Shown here one piece after another: positions 1-11,468 of a DNA stretch of 64,000 nt (its first letter is position 1; every line of letters starts with the position of its first letter). The stretch covers positions 1,171,870-1,235,869 of the forward strand of contig WNKI01000001.1 of the NCBI GenBank assembly GCA_015350385.1, given 5' to 3'. Position numbers and translations under genes: made by a program. Source of the DNA: Aculops lycopersici (lineage: Eukaryota > Arthropoda > Arachnida > Trombidiformes > Eriophyidae). The notes below the pieces were generated by a model that worked only from the letters and a program-made list of their open reading frames with translations, ran no database searches and was not told where the DNA came from.

Positions 1-827
1 CCTCTCCCTCTCACTTTAGCTAACCTGAGCGACACGTAGTTACATGCAAACGACTACCGGCGGCCAGATTAGGTCTCGTCGTTTTTGTTGGGGCCACAAT
101 CTCGCCACTTAGTTGATCGCAGAATTAGCGTGCCATCTCGCCTCGTACCTTGGCCGCCGCCACCGCAGTCATTGATGACGCTCTCATTGCTCGGACGCTT
201 GGCCGAACGTTTAGGTCTTTAGCCTGGCCAACTGGCCGGCGAGCCAACCGACCGAGCGACCGATCGAACACAATAGGCGAGCCCGCAAAAAGTGGAGCGT
301 CCAACCTACTTGCTCGTTGCCTTTACCGTTACTGCTGTTGTTGTTGTTGTTGCTACTCCCGCGGCCGCCGTTTTATCGGGTGGCCTTTTGGCGTCGCTGC
401 CAGTTTTCGGCCCTATAAATTCAGCGCAGCTCGCCGTTCGGTTGGTTGGTAAGCTAGCTTGCCAACCGGCCCACCAGCATGCTGCCGCGATCCATCCTAG
501 CCGCCGCCCGCTGCTGAGCTTAGCAGCAATGATGGTGGCGCCAGTTAGAGGGGCGGCAATGGCAACTAGGAGCTAGCTGCTAGCCGGTGCTACTTGCTGG
601 TTGCTGGGCGGAAGTGCATACATGGTAATAGATTAGCTTGACTGCTTCATTCATTACACAAGAGCCGGTGGTTGGTGGTGGTGTGTATGTACGTCTATTG
701 CTTGTTCGTTCGCTTCTAATGCTCGCTGCAGCCAACACTGGGCCGCGCGAGTTTGTCAATCTAGAGTCTAGACAATTTTATACTTGCTCTCCTGCTACTT
801 ACTCAATACAAAATCTCAGTAGAAACA

Positions 828-878
<51 letters not shown>
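828..878. repeat. (ACG)n trinucleotide microsatellite
   Basis: About 17 consecutive ACG units form a nearly perfect tract. One frame reads poly-Asp, but the surrounding frame has no gene-like features, so I treat it as a simple repeat. Confidence 0.9.
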
Positions 879-880
<2 letters not shown>

Positions 881-3265
881 ATCGGTGGTTGTGCGGACCC
901 ATTTTGCTACTTTAAAGGCGAACGAAACGAGAGAGGGATGGACTTAGCGACTTGATTAGCGCAACCAACGGGCCTGCAGCTAGCGACCGCATCGTTGAGA
1001 TCTGATGGCCTCGTCGGTTTGCCTATGCCAACTCGTGCGCAACCAGCAAACTGGGTGCGATTTAGTCGTGGTTTGCATTTTCCTCCCTTGTTTTGGCTTG
1101 GGCATCCAAAAGCTGGCACAACAAAGCGGGACAAGTGATTTAGTTGAGTCGAGTCAAAGTGACAGGGTGTTGCTCTTTGTATTGCAGCTATCGCATCCCT
1201 CTCTTGTTGGTGTCGCAAGAGCTGCCGCCTCCAACCAACCAAATGGATTACCCGTCGCACCATCACTTCACTTCACTCCAATTCACGATTCGACTCAACT
1301 CGGCGACTCAAGATTTGGCTCGTCATTCGCTCGGTCGGTCAGTGTAATTACACATCACTAGCTATGTAGACTCTTGCGCACATTTGATTTGATAAGAGCG
1401 AGAACGACAAGTTGTGTTGGTGCTCAAGTTTGCTTATTGTCAGTCAATCGGTCGTTCCAATTGACGTGATCCATTGAATCCGGGGCTCAATCGCTTTGCA
1501 TGAGCGTCACCGGAGCTTTTCCAGTCCCAGTGGCCGCCTAAAACTACGACGGCAACAACGTCAGTAATAACAACTCCAACAGCAACTACACCGACCGACC
1601 GGCTGACTAACCTACTCGACTTCGCAGCCCCAATTAAACTGATCGGATCTCGAAGGAGCAGTGGATTTGCTCGCGCCGACTAGCTGGCGGCTAAACTCAA
1701 GTGGCCGGCCGACACGACGACCACGGAAGCGGCGACAGTTACGTCATTCTATCCCGAACTTCTCGTCGCGCTTCTGGCCTTTCGCCCGTCGCTCAGTCGC
1801 CTGGTTGCGAGATAAACTCGTTATCATCGTCTAGCATGATCGTTGTCATCCAAGCTTCGTGTCGTTGGTTTGTCCGCGGCATCGAAAGATCGAACGTCGC
1901 GCAAACACAAACTCCAGCTCCGACTCTCGAACTGGAGAGACTAAATCCCTGCGGTAGCGACGGTGGGGGCTTCACTGCTGGTACGGCCTCTTTGTGACAA
2001 ACGCCGAAGCGTCGGCAGCCAGATTTGCTCTAGTTTCTGTGTAGTGAGCAAGGCAAATGGTGCGACAAGTGGCTCTCGCGATGATGAATGCTCGCAAACC
2101 GGCGGCACTATTCATTTGTACAGGAGCTCGCGTCCGAAACGAGAAATAAAAACCAGTCTCGAGAGACAGAGAGAGGAGTTACCAGTGCGGCAACATACCG
2201 AAATGCGCCACCTCTTTTAGGCTCCAGCTTTTACTAAAAAAACATTCTCGTCGCTTAGTGCTGTTGTGTTTGCGCTGAGATCCATTGGCTGCATTGAGAC
2301 GCTAAAGTTGGATAGAAAGAAGAGAGAAAGAGCCCAGAGCTGACTGATGGAAAACCGAGAGAAGCTGTGGAACCAAATGACGGCCACTAGTGTGGCACTC
2401 GTTTTGCTGACTAAAAGAGAGGGTGTAAGAGAGAGAGAGAGGGCCAATCTGAAGTGAGATAGATGGGCTCGCTGTGATGGTGCGCGTGCCCATTGTGTTA
2501 TAACATAATATGAACACGTTGTGCATCCTCAACGTTGTGAGACTGATACAAGAGTTTCGAGTCAATGGACTCGGTTATTGTAAAGTGGAACGGGGTAATT
2601 TGCAATTCTCTCTTCTGCTGAAATCGGAACTTCACCATGGCGCCTTAAAGTCGGCACTACAACCACCACCAAATACTCACCGCAAACACAATTGGCTTTT
2701 GTGATGTAGTAGCACTATGGAGCGGTGGCATTAGCACTGGAGGTTTCAGTGCTGGTGGCAGCAGCAGCAGAACCACAACACAAGGGGCCTACTTACATGG
2801 CTACGCCAGCGTAAACTTAACCACCGGTCGCTTGGCGTGAGTTGGTCTTGAGTTGCGAGTCGCAACCTACAGCTCGCGAGTCAGACTGGACAAGACTAGA
2901 CCAGACGAAACGAACCGACTACCTGCCACTCGCTTCCTCTCGATTGGTTTGCGCGCGCTATCGATTTGCGAGCACCGGAAGTAGCGTGAACCATCTCAAA
3001 GCATTGCTCGCTTCGCGTGGCGCCGCTATGTGCTCACGACGGCCTTCGGACCTTTGGCTAGCAAGCGAGTTTCGCTTAAACTCGCTTCCCCACTAGATTC
3101 GCTTGCCAGTCAATCTCGCCACGACCACTACTGCAAACTGAGACCAAAACTCTCTACTGGTCATCTCATTAAGTTTATTGCCTCCAGCCAAAGTGGCCAC
3201 CTTTTCGTTGGCCGCGCCATAACCAACCAGAGGCTATGTTGAGCAAAATTGAACTCCTCGAATCA

Positions 3266-3308
3266 TTCTCCTCCTCCTCCTCTCTCTCTCTCTCTCTCGC
3301 TCGCTCGC
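3266..3308. repeat. (CTC)n/(TC)n/(TCGC)n compound microsatellite
   Basis: A CTC-repeat passes into about ten TC units and then into TCGC units. It is low-complexity, and the Ser-rich or Glu/Arg-rich frames it opens on either strand are artefacts. Confidence 0.8.
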
Positions 3309-6300
3309 TGGCTACCAGAATGGAAAGATACAAGTCGATTGGTTTGCTGACTCGCTCGTTGCAGTTGCCGCCGCCACCACCAAGCTCCTCCTCCTCCTCC
3401 TCTTCCGATTCCGCGCCGGTAATACAAACAAACCATATAGATGGACACGCAAACTCACAAGCAGTAGCGGGAAGTAACTCACCGCCCACCCATTTCACCT
3501 CCATTGCCGCTGCTATCGGCTGGCTAGGCTGGCTCTCAATGGCAAATCTTGAGATTGAACTTTAGGCACCAAACTAACTCTAGCCACCGACGCCACCGCA
3601 ACCACTTTGCGCTCGCCGGTCCTCCGAGTTTGCTGCAAGCATCCCGAAATCGAGGAAAACAACCAAGAGCAGCAGCAGCAGTAGCAAGCTGGACATGGGA
3701 AACTAGAGGCGAGCATTCACTTGCCGCCTGGCGCTTGGCAGTCTGCCAAGTTGTCGAAATTTCTTGCGTTTGTCGAATCTTGCTTGGTACTCCTCAACAA
3801 CTGGCACCAACTTGATAGAGGAACAGAGAGGGAGAGCTGAAGAGGGAAGCGGAAGTTGCTGGCTTGTGATGTTTGCACGACCCAATTTCTCTCTCTCTCT
3901 CTGAGCTCTCATTTCTCTCCTATGCTCTTTGGGTAAGTTGACTGGCGAACTCGAGCGTCGGCCACGAGGACAAAATTCCAACGGCGCCACGAATACCAGT
4001 GAAACTCGAGCCCAAACGACCATCTCGGTGGGCAAATGTGGGCAAATTTTGCTATGCTCACTCCAACAACACGAAACTCCTTCCACTCCACTCAAGTCTC
4101 TAGCTGCCACTCGGAGCCCCCACGTAATGGCCACTCGGCGTCATTGGCGTCCTCGACGACGTCGCCGTCGCCATTAGACGAGTGGTCCTTTACCACAAGC
4201 CACTAGCTTGGAGGAGGAGTGGTGCGAATTACGTAAGCAACTTGCCAACTCTCGCTCGCTCGATGGCTGAGTGGCGATGGGACACTTGGTGAGTTGGCGA
4301 TGGATTTGGTGTCGCGCTTGATGCTACAAGAGTAAGCAAGGAACCATGGCGCTTTTCGGTCGGTATCAGTGTTCTCCACGATCTTGGCTGCGGTTATCTT
4401 CGCAATGCCATCAAGTCTTGCTCGTCAGCTGTCTACCGTCGGCCACTAGTAAAATCCAGGTCCTGTTCTCTCGTTGGTCGGCCAGCCAATCAGCTAGCTA
4501 GCGATGAATGATGATTCTCCTCTTTGATGGTTGGCCAGTAGCACCCATTACAACCAGAAACCGGAAGTAGAAGGCAGCACAGCTACTCCTCTCTGCTCAC
4601 TCTTTCGACTTGTGCTCTCCTCTGCGATACTCTAATTTAACAAGATCCAAAGAGCAAGAGAAGGGGACAGAGTTGGTTGTGAGCGCAATCAGATTTGCAC
4701 CAAACGATAAGCAAACTGAGAAGGAGGCGAGCGAGTCGCCCTTTTCCATTCGCTCACTCTCTTGTGCTCGCAACATGGAGGACTCCGAGTCCGCAAGTGA
4801 TAGCAGGCAATTTGGTGGGCTTGCGATGCGACGCCACAACTGTAAAGCTACCACTACAAGAATCCCACCCTCTAAGTCTAGTGCTATTGCGCCACCGAGA
4901 TTTCCTTTAATTGGACACCGGAGTCTCTCTCTCTCCCTCCAGTTAGCCAGCTAGCTGACTAGCTTGCCAAATCGGCTGGCAGATTGAGGCCAGCGAGCTT
5001 TTCGCTTGGCAATTCTACTCGCACTCCAGGATTGCTAGCTTCGCTCTCTTATTATTATCGTGTTATTGTTGGCTGCATAGACAGCGAAATCTCTCTTGCC
5101 CCCGGCGACCGATCGACTAACTCTGGTGCCGGCGGCGGCATCAGGGAGGAAACCGAGAGAAGGAGTTGGAGAGAGTCGATATAGATGACGACGACGATTC
5201 GATTGAAACTTGCACCCAGACTTTTGCCGATCGAAATAAAGTCTCTAGTTCAAGGATTTGGTCCATTTAGTTGCATTGTATTCCAACTAGCACAACTGGT
5301 ATTCCACTAAATTGTCTGCCAGCAAGATTTTCCCTCTATTTGGTTCCACGTTAGCGGCAGCAGCAAGTGACCATTAGACGCTTTGGCTATCGGAGAGCGG
5401 AAGTGGCGCCGGGATTTTCATGTCTTGGTCTCGCCACTTGGTCCAAGGTTCTGAACGAGCAACATAGCGACAAGCTAACTGGCTAGCTAGCTTACTGGCA
5501 ATCGAGCGACAGGGATGAAGACGCCAGTTACAGCGGCGGCTGGGTTGAGAAAGCAAAAGGGAAGAGCCCAAGGCATCGCTGAACTTGCTCTCCTGTTGGC
5601 CTGCTTCTCCAGTTGGCCCCACGGTGGTTGCGACTCGCCCACTTAGGCCCACAGCTCGCTAGCTAGATGACTAACTGGCTGGCCAACTTTGTTGCTCGCT
5701 GCAAACCATTAGTTTGCACCCCAGTTGCTCCAACTGCTCCGTCCGTCTCATATTAGCAATGCGCCCATTTGTTCGCCTAAACTCGCAACGTCGACGACGA
5801 AGTCGATGGGAGAAACTTGCAAAATTCCACTTGCCCTCGACTTCTGGCAGCAGCAGCAGCAGCAGCCAACAAACCATCAGGCGACGTGTCGACAGGCAGG
5901 AGCTCAGTGAAGCTCGCGAGCCCCAACGACGCTCGCGGCTTGGCAGCCGAGCGAGAGATCAGCGAGAACCGGAAGTACCGACTGCGATCTCGGCGCTCGA
6001 CTTTCTTTTAGCAATGAGGCAAAGTTGAGATGGGTTCAGAACGGGTGCGCTGCGAGCTTGGAACTTGGCGCAAGTTGGAAAAATAAAATTGCTCATCCAT
6101 CTCATTGGCTGACGTCTGTTGGCTCCCTTGTTTTACGCGCCTCTTGTCCCAATTCATGCATGCGAATGGAGGAAATTTTGTTCGAACTTGCAATGCCTCC
6201 GCGGCCGCACCCCTGCCACCAAATGAGCGCTAGCTTGCCAACTGGTCCGCTTCCGGTCTTGGTGGTGCAAAGTGTCTCCGAACGAAGAACGTTCGTTCCT

Positions 6301-9300
6301 TCCCGTCCGCGAACCTCTCTCCTTTTAACTCTCCTGATTCTCGGGGGAATCTCAACTGAAACTTAGTTCTCCCCTCCGAATCCATTCTCGGTGGTTGCAA
6401 CGATTCGCTCAACTGGTTCAATGGCCTCTCCCAAAGCTTGTCACTTCCGCTTGGCGATCTAAATCCGGCCGCAAGACCATTGATCGGCTTAGTAACATGG
6501 AGAAACATTAGTAGCGCCAAGCGGATAGAAGGAGGTTGGGAAAAAGTGCTGACCAACCAGCGCGACGATTGTGCTAGCGGACGGCTTTTCTCGCTCTTTC
6601 CGAGTTTATAGCCCGAATTTTTGCAAACCATTGCATTGCAATTCCCGCTCGTCCACTCGATAGAACTAGAAGCACAAGGCAAACAGACACAATTGCCGCC
6701 CAATGTAAGCCCTCGGAAATTGGCCGCCCGCTGGTGCGTTTCTCTCCAGTTGAACCGCTCCTATCTCATTGAATTGAATGGCCAAACTCATTGCATCAGA
6801 TTGCATTGGACTCGTCGAGGTGTTTGAGTTTTTAGTGTGACAGCAAGTGGACTGCAAGGGAAAAAGAGGGAGAAGCTTCACTTGTAAGTCTTCTTTTCCT
6901 TCAAGTCGACGACAAGCGAGTTTGTTTAGTATGCAGAACGTGAGCCTATCTATCTGTGGGCTTCAAGTTTGGGCCTGATACTTGAAGACACGCTTGTGGC
7001 GGCCTCACAAACGGCAGCAATCGTACCGGTGAAGACAACTGGGCGCCGAGTTATGTTGGTTCCGCGGCGGCGGCTGCAATAGAAGTAGCTGCAATGAGAG
7101 CAAAAACCATTGTGCAGTCGGCTCTTAGGTGGTTTACTGCGAATAAGAAGGAGAAGAATCAGGGGGAAATACAATCAACTTGCCTCTTGGGCCCTCGACT
7201 TCCGGCGTGACGTTGTCTCTTTTTTCTGCTGGTGTGTCCTTTATCCATTCGGATTGGCTGCACGTCGGCGGCAGCGCCGCCATAGCAAGTAGTTGACTAA
7301 ACCTAGTTAAAAAAGAGGATTCCGTCGTCACTCAAGATTGTTGTCTACAAGTCTCCTTGGCTTGCAAAACTGGAGATGGTATGAAGTCCGCGGCAAATAC
7401 ACGCGACACTTCAAGTGAAAATCCTAGTCCGAATCGGAAGGAACCAAATGAGAGAGCCACGGGGACAGCGACAAGACGAGAAAACCACCGACTAACCATT
7501 AGCGCTGATGACGGCAGCAACGCCAACGACTACGAACTAAGCTCGGACTTGGAGTCTTCGACGAGCAGAAACTTTTAGCTCGAGTTAGTGGCGGCGGCGG
7601 CGGTTCATAGGAACGAGACGAGTACGGAAAGGAATGGAATGGAATGGGGAGGATAGTCTTCGAATCCAGCGGAATGTCGACGAGAATTAAATCACGCGCT
7701 CGGCTGGCACACGAACGAGAGAACAGTTGGGCTGAGAGAACCAGCGGACGAGCTGGCGGCTAACACGAGAGAGAGCCGGAAACTTACGTCGTTGTCGCAG
7801 ACTTGACTTGACTTTTGGCCGGCGAGTTGCTGTCGTTTGTGGCCAAGGCAAACACACAACGAGCCACGGCGACACAATGGAAATCCACCAGACAGTTCAA
7901 CTGGCTGGCTGCTCCCTCGTTTCTGCTTCAACAAGCAGCATTAACGGAGCCGACCAATTTCCGTTCTCAAAGTTGGAGCCAGTCAGTCGGCTTGCAGTGG
8001 CGAGCGGGACATAGCGACATAGCCGAGCGCATAGCGACACACTCGCACGGAGAGACGCTCACGCTGTGGGTGTCTGTGTGGGTGTTCTGTTATATCGAAC
8101 GCGCGACGCTCAACGCACACTACGACGCGCACAAAGGCAGCGCAACGAGGAACGTGAAACGACACAAGCATCTGGCGACAAACGAGCGCACCACTTTCTA
8201 ATCGGGTTACTGCTTTGGTCCGCCGCCGTCGCCGATTCTGGGCCACTCGGCCTCGGGTCCGCCCACCCGCGACGGCAGCCAGCAACCCGATGGGCGTGGC
8301 CGAGTTGCTTTGTACAATAAATGGCCAAGACCACGCGAGGATGCAACCAGCTCATTTGAAGCGAGCCAACATAGAACAGGTGCGCGCTGAGCTCCTCCCT
8401 TCTCCTGCCCACCGTCTCATTTATTCCCCCTTCCATTTTGCTCCTCTGTCTCTCTTGTTTGCAATGTGAGGCAACTCGCGCTTAGGAGAAGATTGGATTG
8501 CGTTTTATGGTTCGGCACGAGTGGTGGCATTCTCATACAGGAGAATGGAGATTGCTGCCGCCGCCGCCGCCGATTGCACACATTGCAGCTGCCGACGTGC
8601 CCGCCGTTACGTAAGCCTCCTAGGGAGTTGAGCTCATGTGAGAGCGAGAGAGGGGAGTTAGAGCAAAGACAACCACCGAATGGCAAAAGAGAGTGAGAAG
8701 AACCAATTTTCTCGACGCCGTTGCTTTCGTTGGACCGTCCAATAAACTCTGAGGCCTCTAGCACGTGGAAATGCATTAGGGTTTGCTGCTTGCATTACTG
8801 TTACCTCCTCGTAGGGTCGCAGCGTGCGGCCTGCTGTGTGGCTGGGCAGTCTCCATAAGCCGAGCAAGCACACTGGACGACGAGCCTTCCAATTGGCGCA
8901 AGTGGCCTCTTTGCCAGGTCCCTTTCGGCCAGCTGATGCTGCTCACTTGGCCGAATTTGGGCCAAACGCACTATTCATCACGCGGTTCGTTTGTAGAGCC
9001 GCTAGCCCAGGGTGCCGGCCGCCGATAACCTGACACACAAATGCAGCGAGCGAGCGAGCGATGGGCCAGCGCCTGCCGGCTGGTCGGTGGTCGGGGATGC
9101 TCTTTCTGGCGTCGCGTTGCATCATGTTGCGGTGCGTTGCGCTGCGTCGTACTCTTTGCCGCTCACGAGAGATGATGATGCGCCGAGTATTACGTAACTG
9201 CCGTCGCCATTGCTGCTACAGTTCGCCAAAGTTCACAGGCGCCCCACTTGCTAGCGGTGAGTCAGTCACGGCGGCTCGTCCATATTGCACATCGCTCCGC

Positions 9301-10204
9301 GTTTGCCCATAACACACCACACGCGCGCCGCTAAACTCCGGCTACGATAATAGCGGCGCCATGGACGTCGCCGCAGAGCAGCTTCCGGTTGGCCGCCTTA
9401 CTTCGCCTGCTTGATCGCTGGCTGGTCGGCTCGCTGGCTGGTTGGTTCACTGGCTCACTGGCTGGCAGCAGAGCGGAAGTGAGCGCCGCGAGCGAGTGAG
9501 CGCAACCGGAAGAGCCGAGCTTGTCGCGCAACGCCCACTTCTCCGAGTAGCGAGCTCGACGCGGACGAAGCTTTGCAAAGGGCTTCGAGCTGTTGAGTCG
9601 CTGGGAGCTAGAGCTAGAGCTACACGAGTAGTGACTAGCGAGCGTGCACGAGTTGAGTCGCGTTTGCGCACTCCCGCCACCCACCTAATGCCAACCACTT
9701 GCTCCAGTTTCCTCTAGCCTCTCGCTCGCTCCCTCTTTAGTTCTATTCGAATGGGAACTGTGCTAAGAAGAATGCGCCAGCGAAGAAACATAGTATAAGT
9801 TAAGTCTTCGGGGCTCACCAACCACCAGTAGTTCCACCAGGGTAAAGGTTGCGCGAGAGAGGGGATAAGAAGAGGAAGTGGGAGACTGCAGCGAGAGCAG
9901 AGCCAAAAATTCGTGTTTGAGCTCAAAGTGGAGCTTTGAACCCAACCACCAGACGACGACGACTAATAACTCGAAGCGCTCGACAGTTTTGCGCTCATTC
10001 CAGTTTAGTTCGCCGTTCGGTTCACTTCAGATGAGAGTTTAGTTTTATTCCATTCCATTCAGTTGAGTTGAGTTCAGTTTAGTTCAGTTGAATTTATTTT
10101 TCCCCTTAACCTCTTGAAACAAAAAAGTATCGATTGCTGATTAGAATTCTTGAATTGAAATGGAAGCAGCGGAAAAATTACGTAAAATCTTATTTCATCG
10201 ATCC

Positions 10205-10216
10205 AAATATATAAAA
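10205..10216 (+). promoter_or_regulatory. Possible TATA box upstream of a small plus-strand gene
   Basis: An ATATATAAAAT sequence stands in otherwise mixed-composition DNA. It lies about 590 bp before the candidate start codon at 10801, so any transcript starting here would have a long leader. This is inference from sequence shape and position only. Confidence 0.25.
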
Positions 10217-10800
10217 TGCCATCCAACTGGACCAGCGACGACCAACAGAAGACGCGAAGCAAACCGAGCAGCAGCAGAAGTAGCATTGGTAGCAGACTAG
10301 CGGAGAAGCGCCGCACACACAGAGAGCAGCAGCTTGAGCTCCGTCGCTCGCCTGCTCCGTCGCTTGTGTGCTCGTGAGTGCGGCGCTTCGTGTGCGCGAG
10401 TGAGTCGAGCGAGTTGAGCCATCCAATGGCTCCGAGTTTAATGCCACGGCGCTAGGCGCCCCCACTGCCTCACACTCACAAACTGGCGCGCCCCAATTGG
10501 CCGCCGGCAAGCGAGCTGAATGTTGCGTCACACTCAATGGGCAACCAACGCAGAGAGCTGCAACCTGCTTGTTTTGTTTGTGACGTTCAATGAAATAGCT
10601 GATGAGAGCAAGGAATTCCCTGTCAATTATAAGAAACCAACCAAACAACCGACCAAATTGTGCAACAAAATTAGCTTCGCAAGATAATCGAGTTACGTCC
10701 AATAGAACTTATCATTCCGCTGTCCAGATGGCAATTGAAAAATATTTGGACGGAGAACTTGATAAGTTTTTGCGGTTCGTACGTCAGCAGTGTTATTTCA

Positions 10801-10942
10801 ATGGCGGAAAACAACCTGAATTTGACGAAGAAGAAAAAACCCTCTAGGTGAGTATACTAATTCCACTGCTTCCTCTTAACTCGTTCCGTCCACTAAAGTC
10901 CCATATTTACTGCAGAAACGGTCAACTTCCGGTGGACAGGTA
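10801..10942 (+). CDS. Possible tiny two-exon protein-coding gene (about 24 residues)
   Basis: An ATG in fair context (TTTCAATGGCG) at 10801 opens MAENNLNLTKKKKPSR. It is cut at 10848 by a good donor (AG/GTGAGT). A pyrimidine-rich stretch ending in TTTACTGCAG gives an acceptor at 10915, and the second exon continues in frame as NGQLPVDR to a TAG. An AATAAA lies about 50 bp later (10992-10997). The signals agree, but the product is very short and I recognise no family. The exon could instead be the last coding part of a longer transcript: the same frame is open upstream back to a TAG near 10672. A competing frame in exon 1 (39-residue MAIEKYLDGELDKFLRFV...) ends in TAG exactly at the donor. 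It could also be noncoding RNA. Confidence 0.3.
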
Positions 10943-10991
10943 GATAGTAGAATAGAATCGGAGCAAATGGGAGAAAGTGGCGCACAATAAG

Positions 10992-10997
10992 AATAAA
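10992..10997 (+). terminator. Poly(A) signal AATAAA after the small plus-strand gene
   Basis: An AATAAA followed by an A/T-rich tract lies downstream of the putative TAG near 10940. It nearly meets the minus-strand AATAAA at 11030-11035, so two convergent transcripts may end here. Confidence 0.35.
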
Positions 10998-11029
10998 ATA
11001 TAAAAATAATAATATAACTCGAGTTCGGT

Positions 11030-11035
11030 TTTATT
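11030..11035 (-). terminator. Poly(A) signal for the chitinase transcript
   Basis: TTTATT on the plus strand reads AATAAA on the minus strand, about 440 bp beyond the chitinase stop codon. The stretch between them (11036-11468) holds no other gene and is the likely 3' UTR. Confidence 0.45.
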
Positions 11036-11468
11036 TGTCTCATAGTCGCGTAGTTGTTATTTTTATCTCTCGATTTATATTCTGTCGTCTCATATCTCAT
11101 CTGGTCGAAAATTAGAGAATAAAATTTTCCTCACTCTCAATCTCGAATTGCAAGACTAAATAGAGGAGGAAAAACGCTGCCTCTCATAATTATGGGCACG
11201 ATTAGTGTATAAAGTTGATCAAGTTTAGTTTACATTTGGCAGATGGCCTCTCGCCTGCCACTTGTTTAGTCTCAATGGATCTCTGTGCCGCAGCTTTCTC
11301 TCTTTACTACCACACTAACAAGGGGTCGCTTATTCTTGACGATAATGGTAACTGTGATAGCACTCACAGTGGTTGTTATTGCTAACAATGATTGAGAGTC
11401 TAATTTAGTTTGCTGTTGTATTACATAACAAAACGTTCTTTAACTTAGTTGAGGTGAGAGGAGAAGAA

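Larger units (their letters stand above)
1..10199. other. Long gene-free, repeat-rich upstream region
   Basis: I see no convincing coding exon here. Open frames are short, unrelated to families I recognise and biased to simple repeats (poly-Asp, Ser, Cys). The sequence is rich in CG-containing short tracts (TCGCTCGCTCG, GACGACGAC, GGCTGGCTGG, CTAGCTAGC) and in the ETS-site word ACTTCCGG (for example at 2975, 4561, 5969 and 7198). A TATA-like CTATAAAT lies at 413-420 without an obvious gene downstream. It may hold regulatory DNA, untranslated exons or long introns of a gene outside the window; sequence alone does not decide. Confidence 0.5.

Noticed and set aside
828..878. A CRISPR-like or satellite array in the ACG repeat
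   Set aside because: There are no spacers and the unit is three bases. No CRISPR array, phage or bacterial-type operon is visible anywhere in this eukaryotic window.
3236..3565. Plus-strand Ser-rich 109-residue frame
   Set aside because: It is driven by CTC/TC repeats, with no domain and no splice or promoter support.
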